Below, one piece after another: positions 16,224-24,517 of a stretch of 64,000 nucleotides of DNA. The stretch spans positions 49,485-113,484 of the forward strand of contig JANXUT010000002.1 in NCBI GenBank assembly GCA_025356075.1, in the 5' to 3' direction. The position numbers and the translations under genes were made by a program. How positions within the stretch are numbered: position 1 is the stretch's first letter; each line of letters begins with the position of its first letter. The notes under the pieces were generated by a model, which saw only the letters and a program-made list of their open reading frames with translations, had not been told where the DNA came from and did no database searches. The stretch comes from Pseudomonadota bacterium (lineage in GTDB: Bacteria > Pseudomonadota > Gammaproteobacteria > Steroidobacterales > Steroidobacteraceae).

Positions 16224-17456
16224 ATGGCCCTTCCCGCCCGCCGCCTGTCGAGACCGGTTCGCGTCGGCGACGTCACTGTCGGTGGCACCGCGCCCGTCAT
16301 CGTGCAGTCGATGACCAACACCGACACCGCCGACATCGCCGCGACCGTGCGCCAGGTCGCGGACCTCGCTCGCGCGGGCTCGGAGCTCGTGCGCGTGACG
16401 GTCAACGAGAAGGAAGCCGCTGCGGCGGTGCCGCGGATCCGGGACGCGCTCGAAGCGATGGGCATCGACGTGCCGCTGGTCGGTGATTTTCACTTCAACG
16501 GCCACAAGCTCCTGAAGGACGAGCCCGCCTGCGCGGTGGCGCTAGCGAAGCTTCGGATCAACCCGGGCAACGTCGGCCGGGGTACCAAGCGCGACCCGCA
16601 GTTCGCCGAAATGATCGAGATCGCCTGCAGGCTCGCAAAGCCCGTGCGCATCGGCGTCAACTGGGGCAGCCTCGACCAGGACCTGCTGACGCGCCTCATG
16701 GACGAGAACTCGCGCCGCCCCGCCCCGTGGGATGCGATGGACGTGGTGCGCGAGGCGATCGTGGTCTCGGCGCTCGAGAGCGCGGCGCGCGCCGAGGAGC
16801 TTGGCCTGCCCGCCGACTCGATCATCCTGTCGGCCAAGGTGAGCGGCGTGCAGGACCTGATCTCGATCTACCGGAACCTCGCCGCGCGCTGCCACTATCC
16901 GCTCCACCTCGGCCTCACCGAGGCTGGCATGGGCTCGAAGGGCATCGTCGGATCCTCGGCGGCGCTCGCGGTGCTCCTTCAGGAGGGCATCGGCGACACC
17001 ATCCGCATCTCGCTGACGCCGGAGCCCGGCGGCGACCGGACGCGCGAGGTCATCGTCGCGCAGGAACTCCTGCAGACGATGGGCTTTCGGGCCTTCACGC
17101 CGCTCGTCGTGGCCTGCCCCGGCTGCGGGCGCACCACGAGCACGTACTTCCAGGAGCTTGCGCAGCGCATCCAGTCGCACCTCCGCGAGCGCATGCCTGC
17201 GTGGCGCGCCGACTACGTCGGCGTCGAGGAGATGACGGTCGCGGTCATGGGCTGCGTCGTCAACGGCCCGGGCGAGAGCAAGCACGCCCACATCGGCATC
17301 AGCCTCCCCGGCACCGGCGAGCGCCCCATCGCGCCCGTCTACGAGGATGGCGCCAAGACCGTGACGCTGAAGGGCGAGCGGATCGCGGAGGAGTTCCAGG
17401 AACTCCTCGAGACGTACGTCACGCGGCGCTTTGCGCGGCGCGCGGCGAGCGCGTGA
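16224..17456 (+). CDS. ispG: 4-hydroxy-3-methylbut-2-en-1-yl diphosphate synthase (IspG/GcpE)
   Basis: The 410-residue protein is the penultimate enzyme of the MEP isoprenoid pathway. It reduces methylerythritol cyclodiphosphate to HMBPP with a [4Fe-4S] cluster. The N-terminal barrel begins [20 protein letters not shown], and the C-terminal cluster domain shows ACPGCGRT and later GCVVNGPGE, giving the three cluster cysteines. Length matches the proteobacterial family. A -10-like TAAAGT lies about 30 nt upstream. Its stop overlaps the start of the pterin dehydratase gene by 4 nt. Confidence 0.97.
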   Translation: MALPARRLSRPVRVGDVTVGGTAPVIVQSMTNTDTADIAATVRQVADLARAGSELVRVTVNEKEAAAAVPRIRDALEAMGIDVPLVGDFHFNGHKLLKDEPACAVALAKLRINPGNVGRGTKRDPQFAEMIEIACRLAKPVRIGVNWGSLDQDLLTRLMDENSRRPAPWDAMDVVREAIVVSALESAARAEELGLPADSIILSAKVSGVQDLISIYRNLAARCHYPLHLGLTEAGMGSKGIVGSSAALAVLLQEGIGDTIRISLTPEPGGDRTREVIVAQELLQTMGFRAFTPLVVACPGCGRTTSTYFQELAQRIQSHLRERMPAWRADYVGVEEMTVAVMGCVVNGPGESKHAHIGISLPGTGERPIAPVYEDGAKTVTLKGERIAEEFQELLETYVTRRFARRAASA

Positions 17457-17818
17457 GCGAGGAGGCCCCACCGCTCGCGGAGCGACGCTGCACGCCCTGC
17501 GAGGGCGGCGTCAGCCCGTACACGGCCGTCGAGGCGCGCGCGGCGCTTGCCGGCCTCGACCCCGCCTGGCGCCTCGACGAGGCCGCCAATGCGATCCGGC
17601 GGGAATTTCGCTTCAAGGAGTTCTACCGGACGATGAGTTTCGTCAACGCGCTCGCCCACATCGCGAACATCGAAGACCATCACCCGGACCTCGAGGTCGG
17701 CTACAACTACTGCCGGGTCCTCTACACGACGCACGCGATCGGCGGCTTGTCCGAGAATGACTTCATCTGCGCGGCGAAGATCGACCGCCTGCAGGGCGCC
17801 CTCGCGACTCAGCGCTGA
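17453..17818 (+). CDS. phhB: 4a-hydroxytetrahydrobiopterin (pterin-4a-carbinolamine) dehydratase
   Basis: A GTG at 17453 overlaps the ispG stop (GTGA) and opens a 121-residue protein of usual PCD length. [12 protein letters not shown] contains the histidine pair and proline of the active-site signature, with the downstream histidine in TTHAIGG and aspartate in ENDF. It recycles the pterin cofactor of aromatic amino acid hydroxylases and can also act as a dimerisation cofactor. The phenylalanine hydroxylase gene is not in the window, though tyrosine catabolic genes occur at the far right end. The start is chosen by the overlap and by family length. Confidence 0.9.
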   Translation: MSEEAPPLAERRCTPCEGGVSPYTAVEARAALAGLDPAWRLDEAANAIRREFRFKEFYRTMSFVNALAHIANIEDHHPDLEVGYNYCRVLYTTHAIGGLSENDFICAAKIDRLQGALATQR

Positions 17819-18336
17819 GCGCCCACCCGCGGTCGCAGGCGCGCGGCGACGTGCGAGCGCCACGCGCCGTAGCCCCCGAGCAGCATCCCGAAGAAAAAAA
17901 GCGTGCTGGCGCTCGAGAGCGCCTGGTACGCGGCGTCGAGGTATTCGGCGCGCAGCGCCGTGAGCCGTGCGAGTTCCCGGGCAACCCGCTCGGGGCTCGC
18001 CCCCGAGGCGCTGACCGCCCGCTCGTACGCCAAGAGGCGCGCCGCGAGGAGCCCGGGCCGCAAGTTCGCAAAGAGCGCGTAGAGGCCAAGGCCCGCGACG
18101 ACGCTCACGCTCAGGGCCAGGATCGTCGCGTTGCCGAGCCGCGTCCCGAAGCCAGGCCCCGCGCGCGCCGCCGCGCGCGTGCCCAAGTGCACCACCAGGA
18201 GCCCCGCTGCGAGGCCGGCGTACTCGGGGAGCCGCCCGCCACCCGGCGCCGCGAGGAGTTCCGGCACCACCATGACGAGGGCGGCGACGACGCCCCCGCC
18301 AATGCCCCAGGCGAGCGCCGCGGCCGAGGACTGCAT
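17809..18336 (-). CDS. Small membrane protein, DUF4199-like
   Basis: The 175-residue protein has about four hydrophobic segments (near residues 8-28, 38-52, 68-90 and 143-160). A charged region with YERAVSASGASPERVARELARL lies before the last one. The layout resembles DUF4199 proteins, whose function is unknown. Its 3' end overlaps the 3' end of phhB on the other strand by 10 bp. It follows the second ubiquinone hydroxylase gene by 6 bp, so it probably belongs to that operon. No function can be assigned. Confidence 0.6.
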   Translation of the reverse strand: MQSSAAALAWGIGGGVVAALVMVVPELLAAPGGGRLPEYAGLAAGLLVVHLGTRAAARAGPGFGTRLGNATILALSVSVVAGLGLYALFANLRPGLLAARLLAYERAVSASGASPERVARELARLTALRAEYLDAAYQALSSASTLFFFGMLLGGYGAWRSHVAARLRPRVGAQR

Positions 18337-18342
18337 CGCCCG

Positions 18343-19542
18343 TCAGCCGCCGAGCGCGCGGTCGATGAAGAAACGCTTCAGCGGCGCCGCGCGGTTCACG
18401 ACCCCAAGGCCGGTACGGCGCGCGCGCTTCACGACGCCGCGCTCGTCGGCAAAAAGGTGCCAGAGACCGTCGAGCATGCCGCCGACCAGCACGTTTCCGG
18501 CGCGCCGCGCACGGGCATAGCGGCGAAGCGCGCGCGGATCGCCCGGGTCCTCGCCACGCTCGAGCGCCGCGCCAATCTCGGCGACGAGGCAGGCAACGTC
18601 GAGGAAGCCCTGGTTGACGCCCTGGCCCGCGAGCGGGTGCACGGTGTGGGCCGCATCGCCGACGAGTGCGAAGCGCTCGGCGACGTAGCGGGGCGCGTGC
18701 TGGCGCCGCAGGGGAACGCGGGCGCGAGGCCCCGCCGCCACGAGCGCACCGAGGACACCATCGCTCGCCTCGGTCACCGCGGCACCGAAGGCGGCATCGT
18801 CGAGGAGGGCAAGCTCCGCCGCGTGCGCGGGCGACGTCGACCAGACGATCGACACGCGGCCGTCCGCGAGCGGCAGGAGCGCCAGCGGGCCGCCCGGCAG
18901 GAAGCGCTGGCGCGCGGCGTGCGCGTGGGGACGCGCGGGAGACAAGTGCGCGACGAGGGCTTCCTGCGGGTAGGGATAAGCCTCGACGCCAAGCCCCGCG
19001 TAGCCGCGTGCCGGAGAGTCGGCGCCGTCGGCGGCGATCACGAGCGCGGCGCCCAAGCGCCGCTCGCCGGTCGCCACGCGCGCGAGGTCGGCGCCGAGCT
19101 CAATACCACTCACGGGCGTCCGGAGTAGCAAGGCGCCGCCGGCGAGGGCGCGCTCGAGGAGCGCGGCGGCCACGGCGCGATTCTCGGCGATGTGGCCGAG
19201 GTCGGGCTCGCCGGCCTCCGCGGCATCGAAGATGAGCGTGTCGGGTCCTTCGGCGGGGCTGCTCGAGTCCCACACGATCATCCGCTCGTAGGCGCACGGC
19301 TGCCGCTCGGCCAGCGCCGGCCACGCACCCACCTCGCGCACGAGGGCGCTGGCCGCGTGCGACAGCGCCACGACGCGCAGGTCGAGCGGCTCCCCCGCCC
19401 GGGGCACGAGCGCGGGCGCGGGCTCGAGGAGCGCGACGGTGAGGCCGCTCGTCGCGCGCGACTGGTTGAGGAGCGCCGCGCACGCGGCGCCGACGAGGCC
19501 GCCGCCAACGATCAGCACGTCGAAGTCGCGCCGGGCGCTCAA
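18343..19542 (-). CDS. ubiI: UbiH/UbiI/COQ6-family FAD-dependent hydroxylase
   Basis: The 399-residue flavoprotein begins with the FAD motif LIVGGGLVGAACAAL and has the second flavin motif FALVGDAAHTVHPLAGQGVN typical of the UbiH/UbiF/VisC/COQ6 family. It probably hydroxylates the ubiquinone precursor ring. Its order after pepP and ubiH matches pepP-ubiH-ubiI of other gammaproteobacteria, which supports the C5-hydroxylase UbiI (VisC). The start codon overlaps the ubiH stop by 4 nt. Ring-position specificity cannot be read from sequence with certainty. Confidence 0.85.
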   Translation of the reverse strand: MSARRDFDVLIVGGGLVGAACAALLNQSRATSGLTVALLEPAPALVPRAGEPLDLRVVALSHAASALVREVGAWPALAERQPCAYERMIVWDSSSPAEGPDTLIFDAAEAGEPDLGHIAENRAVAAALLERALAGGALLLRTPVSGIELGADLARVATGERRLGAALVIAADGADSPARGYAGLGVEAYPYPQEALVAHLSPARPHAHAARQRFLPGGPLALLPLADGRVSIVWSTSPAHAAELALLDDAAFGAAVTEASDGVLGALVAAGPRARVPLRRQHAPRYVAERFALVGDAAHTVHPLAGQGVNQGFLDVACLVAEIGAALERGEDPGDPRALRRYARARRAGNVLVGGMLDGLWHLFADERGVVKRARRTGLGVVNRAAPLKRFFIDRALGG

Positions 19543-20807
19543 CGGGGCGGCGCCGGCGCGTGGCTCGCCGCCGGCGCGACGAGGGGCAGCTCGCGCGCGA
19601 GGCGCGGCAGGCGGCTCGCGAAGCCGAGCGAGAGGCGCGACATCGCCGACTTCGCTGCAGGGCTCAAGTCAAAGAGCACGAGCCCGAGTCCGCGCGCGAG
19701 CCGCAGCGGGGCGAACGGGCTGCCGAAGAGCCTGACGAGGCCGTCGGTGAAGGCGATCAGCGAGCGCCGGTCGGCGCTGCGCCATTCGACATAACGAGCG
19801 AGCACGGCCGGATCGCCGACATCGGCGCCGCCGCGCTCGGCGATGACCTCGGCGAGCGTCGCGGCATCGCGCAGGCCGAGGTTGAAGCCCTGCCCCGCGA
19901 TCGGGTGCAGCCCCTGCGCCGCGTTCCCCATGATCGCGATCCGCTCGCCGCTCTGCGACTCGGCGCGCGTGAGCGCGAGCGGATAGGCATGCCGTGCGCC
20001 GAGCGAGGTCAGGCGGCCGAGCCGCCAGCCGAATGCCTGCTGGAGTTCGTCGAGGAACACGGCGGGGTCGAGGCTGAGCGCTCGCGTGGCCGCCGCCGGT
20101 GCGAGCGTCCAGACGACGCCGACGCGCCCCGCCGCGACGGGCAGGAGCGCAATCGGGCCCGCGGGCGTGAAGCGCTCGTACGCGACGTGGCCGTGAAAGC
20201 GCTCGGGCGCCAGCGTCGTGATGATCGCCGTCTGGTCGTAGGTCCACTCCTCGGCGCCGACGCCGGCCTCGCGCCGCACCAGCGAGCCCGCGCCATCGGC
20301 GGCGACCGCGAGGCGCGCGCGGACGGTCCGCGCGCCGTCGGCGGCCCTGACGCTAAGCTCGATCGCATCCGGAGCAACGGCGGCGGCGGTGACGGTCGCG
20401 GGCGCCAGCAGGCGCAGGCCGGGCGCGGCGCCAAGCTCGCGGGCGAGAGCCGCCCCGAGAATGCGGTTCTCGAGCACGTAGCCGAGCGCCTCCTGCCCCT
20501 GCTCGGCGGCGTCGATGACGGCCGAGCCGAAGCGGCCGCGTTCGGAGATGTGAATGCGCTTGATCGGGGTCGCCTCGCGCTTGACCTCGCTCCAGACCCC
20601 GAGGCCCGTGAGGATCCGGCGCGAGCCGTTCGAGAGCGCGGTCGTGCGCGCATCGAAGCTCGGCTGGGCGGCGGCCGATGGGGCGACGGCCTCGATGACG
20701 ATGACCTCTAGCCTGAGCGGGGCGAGCGCGGCGGCGAGGCTCGCCCCGACCATGCCGCCGCCGACGATGGCGATGTCGCAGCTAAGCTCCGGGGCGATCG
20801 AGGACAT
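19539..20807 (-). CDS. ubiH: 2-octaprenyl-6-methoxyphenol hydroxylase (UbiH)
   Basis: This 422-residue paralogue of the next gene carries CDIAIVGGGMVGASLAAAL at the N-terminus and the flavin motif IAIMGNAAQGLHPIAGQGFN in the middle. NAAQ with a GN in place of the common GD is the form seen in UbiH. It hydroxylates C1 of the ubiquinone precursor ring. It lies 17 bp downstream of pepP and overlaps ubiI by 4 nt, the classic pepP-ubiH-ubiI order. Confidence 0.9.
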   Translation of the reverse strand: MSSIAPELSCDIAIVGGGMVGASLAAALAPLRLEVIVIEAVAPSAAAQPSFDARTTALSNGSRRILTGLGVWSEVKREATPIKRIHISERGRFGSAVIDAAEQGQEALGYVLENRILGAALARELGAAPGLRLLAPATVTAAAVAPDAIELSVRAADGARTVRARLAVAADGAGSLVRREAGVGAEEWTYDQTAIITTLAPERFHGHVAYERFTPAGPIALLPVAAGRVGVVWTLAPAAATRALSLDPAVFLDELQQAFGWRLGRLTSLGARHAYPLALTRAESQSGERIAIMGNAAQGLHPIAGQGFNLGLRDAATLAEVIAERGGADVGDPAVLARYVEWRSADRRSLIAFTDGLVRLFGSPFAPLRLARGLGLVLFDLSPAAKSAMSRLSLGFASRLPRLARELPLVAPAASHAPAPPR

Positions 20808-20824
20808 GGCGGCGCCTGGTCGGC

Positions 20825-22138
20825 TCAGGCGGCCGCGCTGCCCATGAAGCGCTCGATCGCGTCGGGGTCGCTCACGAGCGCACCCGTCAGCACGTCGGGC
20901 GCCGCGCGCGTGATCGCGACGTCATCCTCGATGCGTACACCAATGCCGCGGAACTCCTTCGGCGCCGCGCGCGCGCCGGGCGCGATGTAGATGCCGGGCT
21001 CGACGGTGAGCACCATGCCGGGCTCGAGCACGCGCCAGGCGTCGCCGACCTTGTAGTCACCGACGTCGTGCACGTCGATCCCGAGCCAGTGGCCGGTCCG
21101 GTGCATGAACCAGTCGCGGTAGGCGCCGTCCTTGACGAGCTTGGCCGTCTTGCCCTTCAGGATTCCGAGCCCGACGAGCCCACTCGTGATCGCGCGCACC
21201 GCCGCATCGTGCGGGTCGTTCCAGTGATTGCCGGGCACGCAGGCGGCGATCGCCGCGCGCTGCGCGTCGAGGACGACCTCGTAGACGGCGCGCTGCGGCG
21301 CGCTGAAGCGGCCGTTCACGGGGTAGGTACGGGTGATGTCGGATGCGTAGCACTCGTACTCGCAGCCGGCATCGACCAGCAAGAGGTCGCCGTCCCTGAG
21401 CGGCGCCGCGTTCTCCCGGTAGTGGAGCACGCAGGCGTTCGCGCCACCCCCGACGATCGGCTCGTAGGCGATCTCGGCGCGGTTCTGGTGGAACTCGTGG
21501 ACGATCTCGGCGGCGACCTCGTACTCCATGACGCCGGGCGCCGTCTTCAGCATCCCGCGCCGGTGCGCCTCGACCGCGATCGCCGCCGAACGGCGCATCG
21601 TCGCGAGCTCCGCGCGGCTCTTGTAGAGGCGCATGTCGTGCAAGAGGTGGTCGAGCGCGACGAACTCCTGCGGCGAGTGCAGGCCGTGCTTCGTCTGGGC
21701 TCTCAGGCCATTGACCCAGCCGATCACGCGCTGGTCGAACTCCGGGTGCAGGCCCATCGTGTAGAAGACCCGCGAGCGGCTCTCGAGGAGCCCGGGCAGG
21801 ATCTCGTCGATATCGCCGATCGGGAACGCATCGTCAGCGCCGTAGGACTTCACCGCGCCGTCCTGGCCGGCGCGCCGGCCGTCCCACAGCTCGCGGGTGG
21901 GATCCCGGTCACGGCAGAAGAGGATGTACTCGCCCTGCGGGCGCTGCGGGCTCAACACCGCGACCGCTTCGGGTTCGGGGAACCCGGTCAGGAAGTGAAA
22001 ATCGCTGTCCTGACGGTAGGCGTACTCGACATCGCCATTGCGCCGCTTGATCGGCGCGGCCGGCAGGATGGCGATGCCATCGCGCCCGATCATGCGCATC
22101 AGCTCACGCCGGCGCCTTGCGAACTCCTCGGGCTTCAC
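20825..22138 (-). CDS. pepP: Xaa-Pro aminopeptidase (PepP)
   Basis: The 437-residue protein combines an AMP_N creatinase-like N-domain with a C-terminal M24 pita-bread metallopeptidase domain. The metal ligands are visible in LLVDAGCEYECYASDITR (two Asp), HRTGHWLGIDVHD (His), TVEPGIYI (Glu) and RIEDDVAIT (Glu). It removes N-terminal residues preceding proline. The length matches E. coli PepP. Its start overlaps the ygfB stop by 4 nt. Confidence 0.96.
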   Translation of the reverse strand: MKPEEFARRRRELMRMIGRDGIAILPAAPIKRRNGDVEYAYRQDSDFHFLTGFPEPEAVAVLSPQRPQGEYILFCRDRDPTRELWDGRRAGQDGAVKSYGADDAFPIGDIDEILPGLLESRSRVFYTMGLHPEFDQRVIGWVNGLRAQTKHGLHSPQEFVALDHLLHDMRLYKSRAELATMRRSAAIAVEAHRRGMLKTAPGVMEYEVAAEIVHEFHQNRAEIAYEPIVGGGANACVLHYRENAAPLRDGDLLLVDAGCEYECYASDITRTYPVNGRFSAPQRAVYEVVLDAQRAAIAACVPGNHWNDPHDAAVRAITSGLVGLGILKGKTAKLVKDGAYRDWFMHRTGHWLGIDVHDVGDYKVGDAWRVLEPGMVLTVEPGIYIAPGARAAPKEFRGIGVRIEDDVAITRAAPDVLTGALVSDPDAIERFMGSAAA

Positions 22139-22689
22139 GAAGGCACCCCGCGCGAGCGGTGCGGCACGAGCTCCTCGTACGCGAGCTGGACCCCGGCGCG
22201 GACGAACTCGGTGAGCTCGACGTAGCTCGTCTCGCTCGACTCCTCCGTCTCGTCCGTGTCGACGGTCGCGCGGCTGATTTCGGCGAAATCGCCGAGCACT
22301 TCGCCAAGCTCATCGGTCAGCTCATCGCGGTCGGGCAGCCCGCTCGCGCCGCTGCCGTAGAGGAAGCCGGTGCACCAGGCGGCCAGCGCCTCGACCCGCC
22401 GCTGGATCGGCTCGTTGTCATCGGGAAGGAGCGGCTCGAAGTCCATGTCGATCGACGCCAGCGAGCTCATCGTCTCGTCGAACACGGTCTCGAGCAGGTT
22501 GCGGGCGCGCAACTGTTCCTCGCCCTCCGGCGCCGACGCCGGCACGAGCTCGGCCAGCCAGTCAGCGGCCGTGAAGCCGCCGACCGCGGCCAGCGAACCG
22601 CACAGGCCACCGTGGGCCTCGGCTGCGGCAAGGGGGGCGTCGACGGCAGCCAGTGCCGAATCGACCTCTTCAAAGGTGACGGTCAACAT
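22135..22689 (-). CDS. ygfB: UPF0149-family protein YgfB
   Basis: The 184-residue acidic, helical protein belongs to UPF0149 (YgfB/YecA), with the typical N-terminal half carrying HGGLCGSLAA and the C-terminal FLYGSG segment. In Pseudomonas, YgfB acts as a regulator, but its general role is unclear. It heads the ygfB-pepP-ubiH-ubiI operon and diverges from the zapA operon. A TAGAAT -10 candidate (22707-22702, minus) leaves only a few nucleotides of leader. Confidence 0.88.
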   Translation of the reverse strand: MLTVTFEEVDSALAAVDAPLAAAEAHGGLCGSLAAVGGFTAADWLAELVPASAPEGEEQLRARNLLETVFDETMSSLASIDMDFEPLLPDDNEPIQRRVEALAAWCTGFLYGSGASGLPDRDELTDELGEVLGDFAEISRATVDTDETEESSETSYVELTEFVRAGVQLAYEELVPHRSRGVPS

Positions 22690-22712
22690 AACTTCCCGCC
22701 AATTCTAGCGCG

Positions 22713-22742
22713 TTGACCCGTGGGACGGGCCGCGCCTATAGT
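22713..22742 (+). promoter_or_regulatory. Sigma70 promoter of the zapA operon, start codon at the expected +1
   Basis: TTGACC (22713-22718) and TATAGT (22737-22742) are separated by 18 bp. The ATG at 22749 begins 7 nt after the -10 box, where transcription should start, so the mRNA would be leaderless. Confidence 0.65.
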
Positions 22743-22748
22743 GCGGCC

Positions 22749-22982
22749 ATGACTGAGGGGACCGCACGATCGGCCGTTGAACTTGAGCTTCGCAAGCTCG
22801 AGCGACGCCTTGAGGAACTGATGGCGACGGTCCATCAGCTCAAGGAAGAGAACCGTTCGCTGCGCACCCGCCAGGACTCGCTGTCGGCGGAGCGCTCAGC
22901 GCTCCTGCAGAAGAACGAGCAGGTACGGGCCCGCGTCGAGGCGATGATCGGGCGCCTGAAGTCGATGGAGCACGGCGCGTGA
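22749..22982 (+). CDS. Short coiled-coil protein (TIGR02449-like)
   Basis: The 77-residue protein is almost entirely coiled-coil with heptad leucines (LRKLERRLEELMATVHQL). It resembles the TIGR02449 family found just before zapA in many gammaproteobacteria. Its role is unknown, but the conserved pairing suggests a cell-division function. The ATG at 22749 is chosen because the promoter lies immediately upstream and an earlier in-frame GTG would fall inside the -35 box. Its stop overlaps the zapA start (GTGA). Confidence 0.8.
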   Translation: MTEGTARSAVELELRKLERRLEELMATVHQLKEENRSLRTRQDSLSAERSALLQKNEQVRARVEAMIGRLKSMEHGA

Positions 22983-23296
22983 GCGACGCCCCGCTCGCCC
23001 GCGTCTCGGTGCGGATCCTCGAGAAGGAATACCAGTTCTCGTGCGCGGTCGAGGAACGGGCGCCGCTGCTCGACTCGGCCGAATACCTGAACACCGAGAT
23101 GCGAAAGATTCGCGACAGCGGCAAGGTCATCGGCCTCGACCGGATCGCGGTGATGGCCGCGCTCAACATGGCCAATGAACTGCTGAAGGCCCGCACCCGC
23201 GACGGCTCGGGCGATTCCGACGTCGTGCACCGCATCCGCGTACTGCGCGAGCGCGTCGAAGCCAGCCTCGAGCGCGGCCAGCAACTCGAGCTGTGA
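22979..23296 (+). CDS. zapA: Cell division protein ZapA
   Basis: The 105-residue protein has the ZapA fold: an N-terminal VSVRILEKEYQFSC strand pair and a C-terminal helix with LDRIAVMAALNMANELL, ending in coiled coil. ZapA crosslinks FtsZ filaments at the division ring. The GTG start overlaps the upstream coiled-coil gene by 4 nt. As in other gammaproteobacteria, 6S RNA follows. Confidence 0.93.
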   Translation: MSDAPLARVSVRILEKEYQFSCAVEERAPLLDSAEYLNTEMRKIRDSGKVIGLDRIAVMAALNMANELLKARTRDGSGDSDVVHRIRVLRERVEASLERGQQLEL

Positions 23297-23384
23297 CCGG
23301 CGGCACGGTTCGTGCCTCGTTCCTCGTTCCGTCGCCACCTCCACACACTTCCGCCCGTCGCCGCGGATGCGGTACTCTCGGGTC

Positions 23385-23573
23385 GGCGCCGTCTGCGGTG
23401 TTCGACACGGGTCGCGAGTACCTCTCGACCCTAATGCGTTGACGCCGGGGCACCTGCTTGCGACAACATTGTGCAAGTCCGTCCAGAACGGAAAGCCTTA
23501 AGTGTTGCAGCACGCCCCACTTGTTGCTCTGGCTCGAGAGCAACGACCTGTGACGGCTCAGGCGGACGGCGCC
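23385..23573 (+). ncRNA. ssrS: 6S RNA (SsrS)
   Basis: The roughly 190-nt segment has the 6S features. The closing stem is GCGCCGTCTGC (23386-23396) paired with GCGGACGGCGC (23562-23572). The 5' side continues GGTGTTCG. The downstream strand of the central region has AGTCCGTCC and GAAAGCCTTAAG, which closely resemble E. coli 6S. An inner hairpin GTTGCTCT/AGAGCAAC follows. A TACTCT -10 candidate lies at 23373-23378. Its place right after zapA is the conserved gammaproteobacterial location. 6S RNA binds sigma70-RNA polymerase as a promoter mimic. The usual following gene ygfA is absent here. Ends are approximate by a few bases. Confidence 0.87.
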
Positions 23574-23587
23574 ACTTATTCCACTTC

Positions 23588-23606
23588 CCCGCCAGTTCCT
23601 GGCGGG
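23588..23606. other. Hairpin between 6S RNA and the EVE gene
   Basis: CCCGCCAG and CTGGCGGG form an 8-bp perfect stem with a 3-nt loop. It could help end the 6S transcript, but no T-run follows, so this is weak. Confidence 0.35.
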
Positions 23607-23629
23607 AGGCCGCCGACGCGGAATACCCC

Positions 23630-24091
23630 ATGAATTACTGGCTGATGAAGTCCGAACCCTCGACGTTCGGCATTGACCACCTGGCCAAGAAGCCGCGCCG
23701 GCGCGCCGCATGGGACGGGGTGCGCAACTACACCGTTCGCAACATGCTCCGCGACCAGATGAAGATCGGCGACCTCGCGTTCTTCTACCACTCGAGCTGC
23801 GAGGTCCCCGGCATCTACGGAGTGGTCCGCGTCGTGCGCGAGGGCTACCCGGATCCAACCGCATTCAAGCGCGGCCATGCTCACTTCGACGCCGGCAGCG
23901 ACCGGGCGACGCCGCGCTGGTTCATGGTCGATGTCGAGCTCGAACGGCGGCTCAGCCGACCCATCACGCTCGCGACTTTGCATGCGAATGCGAAGGCGCT
24001 TGGCGAGCTCCTGATACTCAAGCGCGGCAACCGTCTCTCCATCGTTCCCGTCAGCGCCGAGCAGTGGCGCGCCGTCCTCGCGCTCGAGTGA
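23630..24091 (+). CDS. EVE domain-containing protein
   Basis: The 153-residue protein is a complete EVE (PUA-like) domain: it opens MNYWLMKSEPSTFGID, continues AAWDGVRNYTVRNML, and has IGDLAFFYHSS and GIYGVVRVV. EVE domains are thought to bind modified bases in DNA or RNA. The ATG at 23630 gives the canonical N-terminus of the family, although the frame stays open upstream into 6S RNA. Genes of this type are found close to zapA/ssrS in pseudomonads. The molecular target is unknown. Confidence 0.93.
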   Translation: MNYWLMKSEPSTFGIDHLAKKPRRRAAWDGVRNYTVRNMLRDQMKIGDLAFFYHSSCEVPGIYGVVRVVREGYPDPTAFKRGHAHFDAGSDRATPRWFMVDVELERRLSRPITLATLHANAKALGELLILKRGNRLSIVPVSAEQWRAVLALE

Positions 24092-24233
24092 GCGCGGACC
24101 TATGTTTTACGGTGTGCGCGCGCATTTCGGATGATGTGATTAATGCGCCGCTGAGCGCGCGCGATCGCTCATCGAGTGAGCGCGCGAAGAGGAGTTGGAA
24201 CGACGCGAGCTACCACATCGACGATGCGCTTGC

Positions 24234-24261
24234 TTGTAATTTAACTTTTTGTGTATATACT
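24234..24261 (+). promoter_or_regulatory. Promoter of the lysine-rich micro-ORF
   Basis: TTGTAA (24234-24239) and TATACT (24256-24261) are 16 bp apart within an A/T-rich island. Transcription would begin near 24268, giving a 28-nt leader before the ATG at 24296. Two direct copies of TGAGCGCGCG lie upstream at 24152 and 24177. Confidence 0.65.
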
Positions 24262-24295
24262 GCGTCCCCGGACTAACCCGACATGGAGAACTACT

Positions 24296-24346
24296 ATGGC
24301 GACCAAGAAGAAAGCTGCTAAGAAGAAGGCGACCAAGAAGAAGTAA
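24296..24346 (+). CDS. 16-residue lysine-rich microprotein
   Basis: ATG to TAA encodes MATKKKAAKKKATKKK, ten lysines in 16 residues. GGAGA lies 6 nt before the start, a promoter lies 35-60 nt upstream and a perfect 12-bp terminator stem lies about 75 nt downstream, so this is an independent transcription unit of about 185 nt. The composition resembles the tails of bacterial histone H1-like proteins, suggesting nucleic-acid binding. The unit could instead be a small RNA that happens to carry an ORF. Translation is supported by the good ribosome site but not proven. Confidence 0.6.
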   Translation: MATKKKAAKKKATKKK

Positions 24347-24376
24347 TTCTTCTGGCCTTCGAAGCAGCCGGGGTTC

Positions 24377-24391
24377 GAGGTCTGAGACCTC
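24377..24391. other. Small hairpin in the 3' part of the micro-ORF transcript
   Basis: GAGGTC-TGA-GACCTC forms a 6-bp stem between the microprotein stop and the terminator. It adds structure to the untranslated part of the transcript. Confidence 0.4.
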
Positions 24392-24422
24392 ACAGTTAAC
24401 GACCAAGTCCCCGCTCTTCACT

Positions 24423-24450
24423 GACTGTGCCCGCGCAAGCGGGCACAGTC
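24423..24450 (+). terminator. Strong intrinsic terminator after the micro-ORF
   Basis: GACTGTGCCCGC and GCGGGCACAGTC form a perfect 12-bp stem with a GCAA tetraloop, followed by GTTTCTGG and further T-rich sequence. It separates the micro-ORF unit from rpiA. Confidence 0.75.
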
Positions 24451-24517
24451 GTTTCTGGGGTTTGCGTTTTCAATCCGCGGCCATCGCGCCGGCGCCGGAA
24501 AACAAGGGGTTTAAGCG

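Noticed and set aside
23471..23629. Upstream extension of the EVE-domain frame into the 6S region
   Set aside because: Overlaps the 6S RNA; family proteins begin at the MNYWLMKSEP-type start used here.
24270..24450. Considered a plain small RNA instead of a coding micro-ORF
   Set aside because: Not excluded, but the ribosome site and spacing favour translation, so it is listed as a CDS with moderate confidence.
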